A stretch of 64,000 nucleotides of DNA from Gammaproteobacteria bacterium (lineage in GTDB: Bacteria > Pseudomonadota > Gammaproteobacteria > Xanthomonadales > Marinicellaceae). The notes below the pieces were generated by a model. It was not told the DNA's origin. It saw nothing but the letters and a program-made list of their open reading frames with translations, and did no database searches. Positions 1 to 9,232 of the stretch are shown piece by piece. Every line of letters begins with the position of its first letter. Position 1 is the first letter of the stretch. A program made the position numbers and the translations under genes. Where the stretch lies: NCBI GenBank assembly GCA_041395445.1, contig JAWLAO010000001.1:461001-525000 (forward strand), written 5' to 3'.

Positions 1-176
1 CCAAACAAAGTTTGGCGGGAAATAAATAATGAAATTAAATTTCAACGACTATTCTTTCAAATAATCTGTTTTCTTTGACTTTAATAACTCAAACTAGTTC
101 CATACCAGTTGTTGAAAAAAGCGTTTAATTTGAAAACATGTGCATTGTAAGCATTTCAAAATAAATTACAAACGAG

Positions 177-205
177 TTGTTTTTATGGCTCGGATAAATT
201 ATACT
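177..205 (+). promoter_or_regulatory. Candidate sigma70 promoter of the first LysR gene
   Basis: TTGTTT (177-182) and TATACT (200-205) are separated by exactly 17 bp and lie 31 nt before the LysR ATG. The -10 is a 5/6 match; the -35 keeps only the TTG. The rest of positions 1-236 holds no gene that I can see. A short inverted repeat, CCAAAC-AAA-GTTTGG, sits at the window edge (1-15). Confidence 0.4.
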
Positions 206-236
206 AATGTGAAAAACATCCAAAATTATTATTTTA

Positions 237-1175
237 ATGAGAAAATACAATAACATACCTCCACTTCGAGCATTAAAAGCATTTGAAGCATCAGCCAGAC
301 ATCTGAGTTTTACTAAAGCTGCCGAAGAACTTTTTGTAACTCAGGCAGCCATCAGCCACCAAATCAAATCACTTGAAGACATGATTGGGGTGAAACTTTT
401 TAAACGATATAACCGGTCTTTACAACTGACAACGGAAGGTCAGGTTTATCTGTTATCAATCATGGAAGCCTTAGAAAAACTGGAGAAATCAACACAACAG
501 CTTGCAAACCGTAACGCCAAAGGAATGCTAAATTTATCACTTCTACCCTCTTTTGCAACAAAGTGGATGGCGAAAAGGATTTGGAAGTTTCAGGATAAGT
601 TTCCTGAAATTGAAGTCAGTATTTCTGCATTTGAGTGGTTGGCAGATTTTAAAAAGGAAGATATTGATATTTCCATTCGTTGGGGAAAGGGAGATTGGGA
701 TGATGTTTATTGCGAGTTATTATTTGAAGAGCGGGTCTTTCCAATTTGTAATCGCAAAGTTTATAAGGCTCTTGGAAAGAATCCTTCTCCTGAAGTTCTA
801 CTGGATTATAAACTGCACCATGATGACTTCTCACCGGAGGATTGGGATATGTGGTTCACTGAAGCCGGACTCTCTCAGCACGAACCTATAAAAGGAACAC
901 GCTACAGTCATTCTGTGATGATGCTTGAGGCTATAGAAAACAGCGAAGGTTTTGCATTAGGAAGAACCACATTGGTTATTGATGATTTAAAAAGAAAACT
1001 GTTTTTTGCCCCTTTTAATATCAGTATCAAAAGTGATTATGCCTATTACTTTGTTTGTCCCAAAGGAAATGAAACGCTACCTAAAATAGCTGCTTTTAAA
1101 AAATGGTTATTTGCCGAAGCTCAAGCTAGTATGCAGTATGCTGAAGAAATATTTTCAGGAAATCATCAGCAATAA
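237..1175 (+). CDS. LysR-family transcriptional regulator, GcvA-like
   Basis: 312 aa, normal LysR length. The N-terminal winged helix-turn-helix covers about residues 8-67 (PPLRALKAFEASARHLSFTK, then AAEELFVTQAAISHQIKSLE). The opening PPLRALKAFEA is typical of the GcvA/AmpR-like branch. The effector domain spans about 95-300. The ATG has no obvious Shine-Dalgarno sequence. LysR proteins usually control a divergent neighbour, but the upstream gene lies outside the window, so the target and ligand are unknown. Family assignment is secure; specificity is not. Confidence 0.9.
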   Translation: MRKYNNIPPLRALKAFEASARHLSFTKAAEELFVTQAAISHQIKSLEDMIGVKLFKRYNRSLQLTTEGQVYLLSIMEALEKLEKSTQQLANRNAKGMLNLSLLPSFATKWMAKRIWKFQDKFPEIEVSISAFEWLADFKKEDIDISIRWGKGDWDDVYCELLFEERVFPICNRKVYKALGKNPSPEVLLDYKLHHDDFSPEDWDMWFTEAGLSQHEPIKGTRYSHSVMMLEAIENSEGFALGRTTLVIDDLKRKLFFAPFNISIKSDYAYYFVCPKGNETLPKIAAFKKWLFAEAQASMQYAEEIFSGNHQQ

Positions 1176-1177
1176 AA

Positions 1178-1232
1178 AAGCCGATACAAGAAAACGTTAA
1201 CCCCTAAAACTTATATCGGCTTCACCCTTTTT
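1178..1232 (+). terminator. Candidate terminator after the LysR gene
   Basis: AAGCCGATA (1178-1186) pairs with TATCGGCTT (1214-1222), and after one mismatch AAG pairs with CTT further in. CACCCTTTTTATT follows the 3' arm. The loop is long (about 20 nt), but position just after the stop codon and the T-run fit an intrinsic terminator. Confidence 0.5.
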
Positions 1233-1351
1233 ATTGATTGATATAATGTGAAATACAATCTTTTGCCTAAAAACCAGGAGTAATGATAAATACTAAGAGA
1301 CTAAATCTAATTTCTAAGCGTTTTTAATTATACTCAAATTTCGAGTTGTTT

Positions 1352-1380
1352 TATAATGTGTGTACAATAATGTGCACACT
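1352..1380 (+). promoter_or_regulatory. TATAAT box and overlapping inverted repeat before the DUF6502-like gene
   Basis: A perfect TATAAT (1352-1357) is followed at once by an imperfect inverted repeat, GTGTGTAC (1358-1365) against GTGCACAC (1373-1380), matching at 7 of 8 positions. A protein bound here would cover the start of transcription, so it looks like an operator, perhaps for autoregulation. The -35 region is weak. This also argues that translation begins at the ATG at 1384, not the GTG at 1360. Confidence 0.35.
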
Positions 1381-1383
1381 ACT

Positions 1384-2160
1384 ATGTCAAATAAACAAAT
1401 TCAAATATCAACACCGGTGCAATTACAGGTTGCATTGATCCCTGTATGCAAGATGGTTATTCGATTCGGAATGCATTTTTATGAATTCGTCAGAAACATG
1501 CAAAAAGCATATATACATGCAGCAGAAGAAATCTTAAATGAATCTGACATCAAGCCAAACCATCAGGCGATAGCCATAAAAACAGGCATGGATCGGCGCA
1601 CCATTGCAGAACAAAAGAACAATCCGGAAAGTCAAAACCATAACCCTTTAAACAAAATGGACATGGTGATTGTTCAGCTTCAACTCTATTTTGCCAAAGA
1701 AGACAAAAGCTCGATTTCAAATGTTATGTTGAAATCAATCATTGATTCCATATACGCAGGACACATTCGTTCAGGCGCAGTGATCGAAGAACTATTATCA
1801 AATAAAATTATTATTAAATCATATGACGATCATTACAAACTCAATCTGACTTTGCAACAACAACTTGCCGATATTCAAATGATGGCGGATGAAGTTGATT
1901 ACACTGCAAAAAGATTGTTTCAAACTTACTACAAAAATATGTTTGATGACAAACATCAATATAAATTAGGGCAACAAACTGTTATTTCAACAAAAATCGC
2001 CCCCAGTAAACAAGCCACAGTTCTGGAACTCTTAGGCAAAGAGCTCCAGAATTCGAAGAAACGAATGGAAAAAATTCTCAAAGAGCATGAATCCAATGTT
2101 CCGGAAAACACTTACCCCGAACTTGGAGTGACTGAATTTCAGTTTAGTTCATTGGAATAG
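1384..2160 (+). CDS. DUF6502-like protein of unknown function
   Basis: 258 aa from the ATG at 1384. The frame stays open to a GTG at 1360, but that codon lies inside the TATAAT/inverted-repeat region. Soluble and without a signal peptide or membrane segment. The layout resembles DUF6502 proteins: an N-terminal FGMHFYEFVRNMQKAYIHAA segment, then a helix-turn-helix-like stretch with GMDRRTIAE (about residues 60-75), a mixed middle region and a charged helical C-terminus (KELQNSKKRMEKILKEHE). The HTH-like part suggests nucleic-acid binding. Family resemblance is from memory and moderate; function is unknown. Confidence 0.6.
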   Translation: MSNKQIQISTPVQLQVALIPVCKMVIRFGMHFYEFVRNMQKAYIHAAEEILNESDIKPNHQAIAIKTGMDRRTIAEQKNNPESQNHNPLNKMDMVIVQLQLYFAKEDKSSISNVMLKSIIDSIYAGHIRSGAVIEELLSNKIIIKSYDDHYKLNLTLQQQLADIQMMADEVDYTAKRLFQTYYKNMFDDKHQYKLGQQTVISTKIAPSKQATVLELLGKELQNSKKRMEKILKEHESNVPENTYPELGVTEFQFSSLE

Positions 2161-2256
2161 TTTGAATTGATTCGCAGAAATGAAAGATGTCTTATCATTC
2201 CATTTACAATTGATTCAAGGCTAGTAAAATACAGCACAACTATATGGAGGAAAATT

Positions 2257-2568
2257 ATGAAAATTCATAGTTTTATGATTATTGCCGGATTGTTGATAAT
2301 CACAAATATTGCAGTGGCTGATAAATTAATCATCGATAGGGTTTACGAGTCTGAAGCATTTAACGTTCCGCAAAGAGGTTTGTCAATGAACCAGGTCACC
2401 GCAACTTACGGTGAACCTTTAATGAAGTTTGATAGTATTGGCAACCCGCCAATTACGAAGTGGGAATATCCGGATTTTTTGGTTTATTTTGAAAGAAGTT
2501 GGGTGATTCGATCTGTTGTAAAAAAAGCCGATGAAACCGAACAAGGACCCAAAGCAATAAAGAACTAA
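2257..2568 (+). CDS. Small exported protein, OmlA/SmpA-like fold suspected
   Basis: 103 aa starting at the ATG at 2257, chosen because GGAGG lies 6 nt upstream and the next residues form a signal peptide (MKIHSFMIIAGLLIITNIAVA, cleavage about residue 20). The frame extends upstream but that part has no such features. The mature part has GLSMNQVTATYGEP, a pattern seen in small SmpA/OmlA-like (BamE-type) periplasmic proteins, then NPPITKWEYPDFLVYFE and a short charged tail. There is no lipobox cysteine. Probably a periplasmic conserved hypothetical; role unknown. It converges on the response-regulator gene with a 2-nt gap. Confidence 0.65.
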   Translation: MKIHSFMIIAGLLIITNIAVADKLIIDRVYESEAFNVPQRGLSMNQVTATYGEPLMKFDSIGNPPITKWEYPDFLVYFERSWVIRSVVKKADETEQGPKAIKN

Positions 2569-2570
2569 TT

Positions 2571-3212
2571 TTAAATCAAGCCCAACTCAAGTGCTTTCAA
2601 AACAGCGCGGGTTCGGTCTCTCACACCTATTTTTGCCAGAATATTGGAAACATGGTTCTTCACAGTTCCTTCGGCGACAAACAGTGATTTGGCGATTTCC
2701 TTATTGCTGTGACCACCGGCCATGAGTCTGAGAATTTCAGTCTCACGAGAAGTTAATGGTTCGGGCAAATCAAAACTGATAAAATCATTTTTCAAATCTT
2801 CAATGCCTTGTAGTATTTTGCGTGTGACTTGCGGACGCACCAAAGTTTTACCCTCGGCAACTTTTTTAATGCCGTCAACCAAATCTTCCAAAGGCACATC
2901 TTTCAGCAAATAGCCTTTTGCACCAGCCTGAACTCCGGCAAGCACTAATTCATCATCATCAAAAGTGGTAAGAATAATAGTCGGAGGTAATTGCTCACGC
3001 TTTTGCAATTCATGCAAAACATCCAAACCGGATAATCCGGGCATACGCATATCCAGTAAAACCACATCAGGCTTCGCCTCAGGAATCTTATCAATAGCTT
3101 GCTGACCGTTTTCTGCTTCACCAATTACAGAAATATCATCAGCAATTTCCAATAATGCCCGAACCCCTTGTCTGACCAGGTTTTGATCATCTACCAAATA
3201 TACACTAATCAT
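2571..3212 (-). CDS. NarL/FixJ-family response regulator
   Basis: 213 aa. The receiver domain (about 1-120) has the acidic pocket D8/D9, the phosphoacceptor D54 (LLDMRMPG), T82 and K104. The C-terminal LuxR/NarL helix-turn-helix (about 148-213) contains LTSRETEILRLMAGGHSNKE and VAEGTVKNHVSNILAKIGV. The gene lies 3 nt after the histidine-kinase gene on the same strand, so the two form a two-component pair. The receiver and DNA-binding domains are intact, so it should act as a phosphorylation-controlled transcription factor. Its regulon is unknown. Confidence 0.95.
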   Translation of the reverse strand: MISVYLVDDQNLVRQGVRALLEIADDISVIGEAENGQQAIDKIPEAKPDVVLLDMRMPGLSGLDVLHELQKREQLPPTIILTTFDDDELVLAGVQAGAKGYLLKDVPLEDLVDGIKKVAEGKTLVRPQVTRKILQGIEDLKNDFISFDLPEPLTSRETEILRLMAGGHSNKEIAKSLFVAEGTVKNHVSNILAKIGVRDRTRAVLKALELGLI

Positions 3213-3215
3213 TTT

Positions 3216-4376
3216 CTAACTTGCCCTTAAAATAATATTTACACAAATTCCCTGAGACTTATTCAAAATCTCAATTTCTCCATTAAACTGTTTCACTCGT
3301 TCCCGAATCCCTGTCAGTCCATTGCCTTCTCTTAATGATTGACTATCACCTGTTCCATCATCCTCAATTGAGAAAATCACCTCATCATCATTTTTGCTAA
3401 AATGAATCCACAAATTTTTTGCCTGAGCATGTTTAATGCTGTTCGTAATTAACTCTTGAGTGCATCTTAGCATTGTCTGAGCCAATCGAGGGTCTTCAAT
3501 CGTGTAATCTTCATCAATATCTATGTGAATATTTAATTTGGGTATATCATCCGTTAATTCAACGATTGCCTGGTAAAAATTCAGATTTCCTTTATTTCTA
3601 AAAGCACTGACGACGTTTCTCACATCCGACAACAATAAACGAGCGATACTTTGAGCTTTTTTGACATGTTCTTGAGCCTTGTTTTTGGTGATATGGGAAG
3701 CAACTTCCAGATTTAAGCTCAAGGCAGTTAGATGATGCCCAATCAAATCATGCAGCTCTCTGGATATTCTGAGCCTTTCGTTAATCCTTGAACTTTCTGC
3801 AAGCAATACCTGAGTGGCTCTGAGTTCTGAATTCAACTTCCTTAATTCCTCTTTGGCATTCTGTTGTCTGAAAGCAACCAATGATAAAACATAAGAAAAT
3901 GATGAAATTCCAATCCAGTAAAATTGCAATATCACGCGACCGGCTTGCATGCTCTCAAATTCTTCCCAGTATTGCATATCCGCAAAAAGTTGCCATGCCA
4001 GAAGTAAATTCTGCAAAATTAAAATCAAAACACCTTGCTTAACCGACATAATCCAAGGCAACAGAATCGCTATAATGAGCGAGTAAAACATCCCGCTCAT
4101 ACTAATTGTTGACCAATTGATGATATAGATGACGGCAATCATCGCAAACAGAAGCACCCATTCATCTTTATTCAACTTTTCATGCCCAAGGTGCTTGGTC
4201 AGAAGAATAAAACCAATACCAAACGACAAATGGGACAACAACCATAGGATGCTTTTTGAGTTCAACCATTGCGGATCAATGAAAACCTTCATCACAAACG
4301 GCACTGATAAACTCAGCCAGATGATTAATCCTGCTAAGCGTATTAGTGAAATGTGAGAAAAGCGATTAATCATCAT
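3216..4376 (-). CDS. Sensor histidine kinase, DesK/NarX type (HisKA_3)
   Basis: 386 aa. The N-terminal half (about 10-170) is hydrophobic with five or six membrane segments and no large periplasmic domain, as in DesK-type kinases that sense a membrane or intramembrane signal. A coiled linker (about 172-200) leads to the HisKA_3 dimerisation motif ISRELHDLIGHHL, with the phospho-histidine near residue 208. The HATPase domain follows (ELITNSIKHAQAKN, EDDGTGD, GNGLTGIRERV). The start codon follows the gph stop directly (TAAATG), so kinase and regulator are co-transcribed with gph. The signal is unknown. Confidence 0.93.
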   Translation of the reverse strand: MMINRFSHISLIRLAGLIIWLSLSVPFVMKVFIDPQWLNSKSILWLLSHLSFGIGFILLTKHLGHEKLNKDEWVLLFAMIAVIYIINWSTISMSGMFYSLIIAILLPWIMSVKQGVLILILQNLLLAWQLFADMQYWEEFESMQAGRVILQFYWIGISSFSYVLSLVAFRQQNAKEELRKLNSELRATQVLLAESSRINERLRISRELHDLIGHHLTALSLNLEVASHITKNKAQEHVKKAQSIARLLLSDVRNVVSAFRNKGNLNFYQAIVELTDDIPKLNIHIDIDEDYTIEDPRLAQTMLRCTQELITNSIKHAQAKNLWIHFSKNDDEVIFSIEDDGTGDSQSLREGNGLTGIRERVKQFNGEIEILNKSQGICVNIILRAS

Positions 4377-5045
4377 TTATAATAATTGTGTAAAACTATC
4401 TATAACACCATCGGGATTTGACAAGGCAATATCATTTCCATGATTATAACCATGAGTCACTGCATAAACACTGCAACCTGCATTTCTTGCGGCATTGATA
4501 TCATGCTCGGAATCACCAATCATCAAACAATCCTTAATATCAACACCACATTTTTCGGCTGCAAACAACAATGGCCAAGGATCAGGTTTTCTGAACTTGA
4601 CATTATCACCGGCACAAACAACGGTAAAAAATTGGCTAATCATATTCTGCTGGAGTAAAAATTCGGTAAACTCCAATGGTTTGTTAGTGATACATGCTAT
4701 TTTGATATTGTGCGACAACAATAACACAAGCAAATCTTTAATTCCGTCAAATGGAACACTGTGTTCACCGACACAATCTCTGTAAGCCTTAGAGAAAATT
4801 GGAAATGCTTTTTGGAGAAATTCATCATCCGGTTTTTCCCCTGTCGAATCTGTCAATGACCGTTCAACCAATTTTAATGTGCCATTACCAATCCATGTTT
4901 TAACCTTTTCCAACGATGGTTTTGAAATATTTAATTCATTCGACATTTGTGAAACAGCGAAAGACAAATCTTTCGCCGAATCAATCATAGTGCCATCCAA
5001 GTCAAAAAAAACAGCTTTATATTTTAAAATATCAGCCTGCTGCAT
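4377..5045 (-). CDS. gph: Phosphoglycolate phosphatase, HAD family
   Basis: 222 aa, the usual Gph length. HAD motif I is FFDLDGTMIDS (nucleophile and acid/base aspartates about residues 15-17), motif II is around ACITNKP, motif III is the lysine in KFRKPDP, and motif IV is MIGDSEHDINAA. It hydrolyses 2-phosphoglycolate, which arises for example from repair of 3'-phosphoglycolate DNA ends. The start overlaps the upstream stop by 1 nt (TAATG). PGP, beta-phosphoglucomutase and pyrophosphatase enzymes share this fold, so the exact substrate is inferred. Confidence 0.8.
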   Translation of the reverse strand: MQQADILKYKAVFFDLDGTMIDSAKDLSFAVSQMSNELNISKPSLEKVKTWIGNGTLKLVERSLTDSTGEKPDDEFLQKAFPIFSKAYRDCVGEHSVPFDGIKDLLVLLLSHNIKIACITNKPLEFTEFLLQQNMISQFFTVVCAGDNVKFRKPDPWPLLFAAEKCGVDIKDCLMIGDSEHDINAARNAGCSVYAVTHGYNHGNDIALSNPDGVIDSFTQLL

Positions 5046-5863
5046 TATCTGACTTTATATTTGGCATTTGAAATTTTACGATATTTTTTGAGTTTAAAAT
5101 TCGGATCACCCACCAACCAGAACCTTTCCTCCACAACGGGAACGCCACCAATTCTTTCTACCAATAAAACATCACCAAAAATATAAATTTCATCATCTGA
5201 TTTTAAATCAGACAACTTGATTTCTGTTTCAATTTTATTTCCACCATTGCGATTTCGTTCTACACTCCGCCTCTTATCAAGAATATCTTTTGACAAGCCA
5301 ACAACATCTGCAATTTCTTCAGAGTTGCTCTCACTATTTTGAGAAAATAATTTTTTATTATCAATCACATAGTAACTTTTATCATCTTTTTTTCTAAGCC
5401 CTGAGGATTTCAAATTCAAGTTTTCACCCAGTTTATATTGAGTGATGATGTTATTCGCCAAGCGATAAACGTATTGATTACCTGAATCACTAGCAACAAC
5501 TTTATCATTTCGAATTAAGTCCTTATATGTGAGAAGGTTTTTTGCAATATCAATTTTAGGAGTATTTGTAGTTGCTACACTTTGTTTTTTTTCTACAGTT
5601 TGACTGTTTTGAGAGTTTGCGTTTCCTGTCTTGCCGGAAGATCCTTCATCAAACTCTAACAATGGTAACTCTAAATCCGGCAGTTCTGTTTGCAAATTAA
5701 CTTTTGTATCTTCGTCAAGTTCCACATCTTCTCGGCTAACTGTTTCAATCATTCCGTCAGTTGTGATTTTTTCAGGTTCAGAAGCTTCGGTTTGTGAGAA
5801 TACCTGAAAGTTTACCAATAAAAGCAAAGCTATCAATGAATATTTAATAAGTGAGTTTTTCAT
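5045..5863 (-). CDS. Exported protein of unknown function between fumC and gph
   Basis: 272 aa from the ATG at 5863; a TTG four codons upstream overlaps the end of fumC. A signal peptide (MKNSLIKYSLIALLLLVNFQ) ends near VFSQ, about residue 24. The mature protein is rich in Ser, Asn, Asp and Lys, with a low-complexity acidic segment (about 30-75) and a more ordered C-terminus (about 205-272) containing DEIYIFGDVLLVERIGGVP and ERFWLVGDPNFKLKK. I do not recognise the family. Tight overlap with fumC and gph shows co-transcription, but nothing shared in function is evident. Confidence 0.7.
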   Translation of the reverse strand: MKNSLIKYSLIALLLLVNFQVFSQTEASEPEKITTDGMIETVSREDVELDEDTKVNLQTELPDLELPLLEFDEGSSGKTGNANSQNSQTVEKKQSVATTNTPKIDIAKNLLTYKDLIRNDKVVASDSGNQYVYRLANNIITQYKLGENLNLKSSGLRKKDDKSYYVIDNKKLFSQNSESNSEEIADVVGLSKDILDKRRSVERNRNGGNKIETEIKLSDLKSDDEIYIFGDVLLVERIGGVPVVEERFWLVGDPNFKLKKYRKISNAKYKVR

Positions 5864-5864
5864 A

Positions 5865-7244
5865 TTATTTACCAATACCTCCGAGGGTCAGTTTTAAGGG
5901 GTTAAGATGTTTTTCCAGTTCTTCTCTGGATAATTCGGTATGTTCTAATGCCACATCAATGACAGCCCGACCTTCTTTATAAGCCGTTTTAGCAATTTTT
6001 GCACCCAAATCATAGCCGATGATGGCATTCAAAGCAGTAACTAATATTGGGTTGCGATTTAATGATTCAGCAACGGTATCGTGATTGACTATGAATCCTT
6101 TAATCGCTGAATCCGCCATCACACGAATAGAATTCGACATAATCTCAATACTTTGCAAGATATTTAATCCAATAATAGGCAACATAACATTTAATTGAAA
6201 ATTACCCGATGCGCCGGCAATTGAAATTGTGGTGTCGTTGCCCATAACCTGTGCACAAACCATTGCCATGGCTTCAGGAATCACCGGGTTTACTTTACCC
6301 GGCATAATACTGCTTCCGGGTTGTAATGAAGGTAATGCAATCTCGCCGATACCTGCTAATGGTCCTGAGTTCATCCAACGCAAATCATTGGCAATTTTCA
6401 TCATTGTTGAAGCTAAAGTTTTTAGTTGACCTGAAAGTTCAACCACACCATCTTGTGAACCAATTCCTTCAAATTTGTTTTCCATGCTATGAAATGAAGA
6501 ACCGGTTTTGGCAGAAAGTTGCGCCGCAAACTTCACACCAAAATACTTATCAGCATTGATTCCGGTACCAACCGCAGTTCCACCTTGCGGCAAATTACTC
6601 AAACGATTAGTTGCATCTGTGATTCTTTGTTTATTTCTCAATATTAAATCTGCCCAAGTATTTAATTCCTGAGCGAAAGTGACCGGCATGGCATCCATCA
6701 GATGCGTACGACCGGTTTTGACGACATCTTTTAGCTCTTCGGCTTTGGCACGGCAGATTTTTTCAATATAATCCAAAGCTGGAATTAGTTTTTCACGAAC
6801 ATTGAGAACAGCACTGACAGCAATTGTTGTCGGAATCACATCATTGCTGCTTTGTCCCATATTAACATGGTCATTGGGATGAACGTGTAAATCATCGGTG
6901 GATGCCAGATGCGAAATCACCTCATTACAATTCATGTTCGAGCTGGTTCCGGAACCGGTCTGAAACACATCAATTGGAAAATGTCCGTCCACATCGCCAT
7001 TTTGAACTTTTTGAGCCGATTCAACAATTGCCGATGCAATATCACCATCCAGATATCCTAAGGATTTATTGACCAAGGCAGCAGACTCTTTTATCAAACC
7101 CAAAGCTCTAATAAACTCTCTGGGCATGGTGATTCCGCTAATTGGAAAATTATTAACCGCTCTTTGTGTTTGAGCTCCATACAATGCATTAGCAGGAACC
7201 TGAAGTTCCCCCATGCTGTCTTTTTCAATTCTATAGTCGTTCAT
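5865..7244 (-). CDS. fumC: Class II fumarate hydratase
   Basis: 459 aa, the standard length when started at the ATG at 7244 (MNDYRIEKDSMGELQVP). The open frame runs 22 codons further upstream, but those residues are not family-like. It converts fumarate to malate in the TCA cycle as an iron-independent tetramer. Visible signatures are GSGTSSNMNCNEVI, GRTHLMDAMP and the catalytic-loop signature GSSIMPGKVNP. The gene sits 87 nt after parE on the same strand and overlaps or abuts the next genes. No other TCA gene is nearby. Confidence 0.96.
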   Translation of the reverse strand: MNDYRIEKDSMGELQVPANALYGAQTQRAVNNFPISGITMPREFIRALGLIKESAALVNKSLGYLDGDIASAIVESAQKVQNGDVDGHFPIDVFQTGSGTSSNMNCNEVISHLASTDDLHVHPNDHVNMGQSSNDVIPTTIAVSAVLNVREKLIPALDYIEKICRAKAEELKDVVKTGRTHLMDAMPVTFAQELNTWADLILRNKQRITDATNRLSNLPQGGTAVGTGINADKYFGVKFAAQLSAKTGSSFHSMENKFEGIGSQDGVVELSGQLKTLASTMMKIANDLRWMNSGPLAGIGEIALPSLQPGSSIMPGKVNPVIPEAMAMVCAQVMGNDTTISIAGASGNFQLNVMLPIIGLNILQSIEIMSNSIRVMADSAIKGFIVNHDTVAESLNRNPILVTALNAIIGYDLGAKIAKTAYKEGRAVIDVALEHTELSREELEKHLNPLKLTLGGIGK

Positions 7245-7331
7245 AAAATATAAAATCCAAGTAATTAAAACTGAGATTTTTAGCAATCTCAAAATTTCTG
7301 ATTCTCTCACAATTTCAATGAGTTAACCTCA

Positions 7332-9215
7332 TCAAACTGTCGCCAAATCTCCTTTATCCTGTAACCATGACTTTCTGTCTGCAGCTCGTTTTTTTGATAA
7401 TAACATATCCATCATCTGGAATGTGTTATCACCTTCGTCAATTCTTAATTGCAATAGCCGTCTGGTATCAGGATCAATTGCACTTTCTTTGAGTTGAATC
7501 GGATTCATTTCACCCAATCCTTTAAATCGAGTCACACTCACTTTTCCTGATATTTTTTCGGACTCAATTTTATCCAGAATTCGATCTCTTTCCGAACCAT
7601 CGAGGGCATAATATTTTTGCTTGCCGACATCAATTCGGTACAAAGGAGGCATCGCAATAAACACATGCCCTGCTCTGACTAATGACTCAAAATGTTTTAA
7701 AAATAAGGCACAAAGCAAAGTTGAAATATGCAAACCATCAGAGTCCGCATCCGCCAGAACGATCACTTTTCCGTATCTCAAACCGGATAAATCGGTACTT
7801 CCCGGATCAACACCAATCGCAACTGCCAAATCATGAACTTCCTGAGATGCCATGACAGAAGAGGAATCCACTTCCCAAGTATTCAGGATTTTTCCACGAA
7901 GTGGCATGATTGCCTGAAATTCACGATTGCGGGCTTGTTTTGCCGAACCACCGGCAGAATCTCCTTCCACTAAAAACAGTTCGCCTTGTGAAGGATCTGG
8001 ACTACTGCAATCGGCTAATTTTCCGGGTAACGCAGGACCGGCAGTAATTTTCTTGCGAACCACCTGCTTGCCTTTTTTCAAACGACTCTGTGCTTTTTCA
8101 ATTGCAATCGCGGCAATTTGCTCACCGGTTGCAACATTTTGACTCAACCACAAGACAAAACTGTCTTTGACTGAATTCGCAACAATGGATGCAATTCCTC
8201 TGCTGGATAATCTTTCTTTGGTCTGTCCGCTGAATTGCGGGTCTTTCATCTTCACCGAAAGCACATAACTCACTCTGTCCCAAACATCATCGGGAGCCAG
8301 TTTAACACCACGAGGCAACAAACTATGAGCCTCAGCAAATTCCCGAATCGCTTCAGTCAAACCGGTCCTCAAACCATTCACATGCGTTCCGCCTTGTGCT
8401 GTTGGGATTAAATTCACATAACTTTCACTTAAAACTTCACCATCAATTTTCCAACTGACAATCCAGTCAACAGTTTCACCATCAACGGTTTGTGTTCCCT
8501 GAAACCCTTCAATTGGCAGAATTTCAGAACCGGACAAAGATTCTAGAAAATACTCTTGCAAACCATCGGCGTAATACCATTTTTCGTATTCTTTGCTTTT
8601 ATCATCTTTATATTCAAGAGCCAGTCCTGAACAAAGCACCGCTTTTGCTTTGAGCAGTCTTTTTAAATTTCTCAATGAAATTTGAATGGTATCAAAATAC
8701 TCTTTAGCCGGTTTAAATTTAACTCTGGTGCCGGTATTCCGCTGCCCGACAGTTCCAACTTCAGCCAATTCAGATACTTTATGACCATGCTCGAAGGCAA
8801 TGTGATACTCTTTGCCATCACGTTTAACCCACACATCCAACCTTTCAGAAAGCGCATTGACAACAGAAACACCCACTCCATGCAAACCACCTGAAATCGC
8901 GTAGTTTTTATCAGAAAATTTACCGCCGGCATGTAATTTAGAAAGAATCAACTCAACTCCTGAAACTTTTTCCTCAGGGTGGATATCTACCGGCATTCCC
9001 CGACCATCATCAGCGACTTCAATGAAACCATCCTCACACAGCGTAACCTTGATAGTTTTGGCATGACCAGCCAATGCTTCATCAACAGAGTTATCGACAA
9101 CCTCTTGAATTAAGTGGTTAGGACGAGATGTGTCCGTGTACATTCCCGGTCTACGTTTGACAGGATCCAGACCTGAAAGGACTTCTATATCACTGGATTG
9201 ATATTGATTTGACAT
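7332..9215 (-). CDS. parE: DNA topoisomerase IV subunit B
   Basis: 627 aa, as expected for ParE and shorter than GyrB. GHKL ATPase motifs are EVVDNSVDEALAG, DDGRGMP and GGLHGVGVSVVNALS. The TOPRIM domain has LVEGDSAGGSAKQ and ADADSDGLHI; the C-terminus has RFKGLGEMNP. With ParC it decatenates daughter chromosomes. ParE-like features such as DSDGLHI (GyrB usually has DVDGSHI) and the absence of a long TOPRIM insert support ParE over GyrB. parC is not in this window. Confidence 0.96.
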   Translation of the reverse strand: MSNQYQSSDIEVLSGLDPVKRRPGMYTDTSRPNHLIQEVVDNSVDEALAGHAKTIKVTLCEDGFIEVADDGRGMPVDIHPEEKVSGVELILSKLHAGGKFSDKNYAISGGLHGVGVSVVNALSERLDVWVKRDGKEYHIAFEHGHKVSELAEVGTVGQRNTGTRVKFKPAKEYFDTIQISLRNLKRLLKAKAVLCSGLALEYKDDKSKEYEKWYYADGLQEYFLESLSGSEILPIEGFQGTQTVDGETVDWIVSWKIDGEVLSESYVNLIPTAQGGTHVNGLRTGLTEAIREFAEAHSLLPRGVKLAPDDVWDRVSYVLSVKMKDPQFSGQTKERLSSRGIASIVANSVKDSFVLWLSQNVATGEQIAAIAIEKAQSRLKKGKQVVRKKITAGPALPGKLADCSSPDPSQGELFLVEGDSAGGSAKQARNREFQAIMPLRGKILNTWEVDSSSVMASQEVHDLAVAIGVDPGSTDLSGLRYGKVIVLADADSDGLHISTLLCALFLKHFESLVRAGHVFIAMPPLYRIDVGKQKYYALDGSERDRILDKIESEKISGKVSVTRFKGLGEMNPIQLKESAIDPDTRRLLQLRIDEGDNTFQMMDMLLSKKRAADRKSWLQDKGDLATV

Positions 9216-9232
9216 ATAACTTTATTTTTCCT

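Noticed and set aside
1..15. CCAAAC-AAA-GTTTGG inverted repeat as a terminator of an upstream gene
   Set aside because: No T-run follows and the upstream gene is outside the window, so it cannot be tested.
553..891. 112-codon ORF inside the first LysR gene
   Set aside because: Different frame of a well-supported LysR gene, with no start signals.
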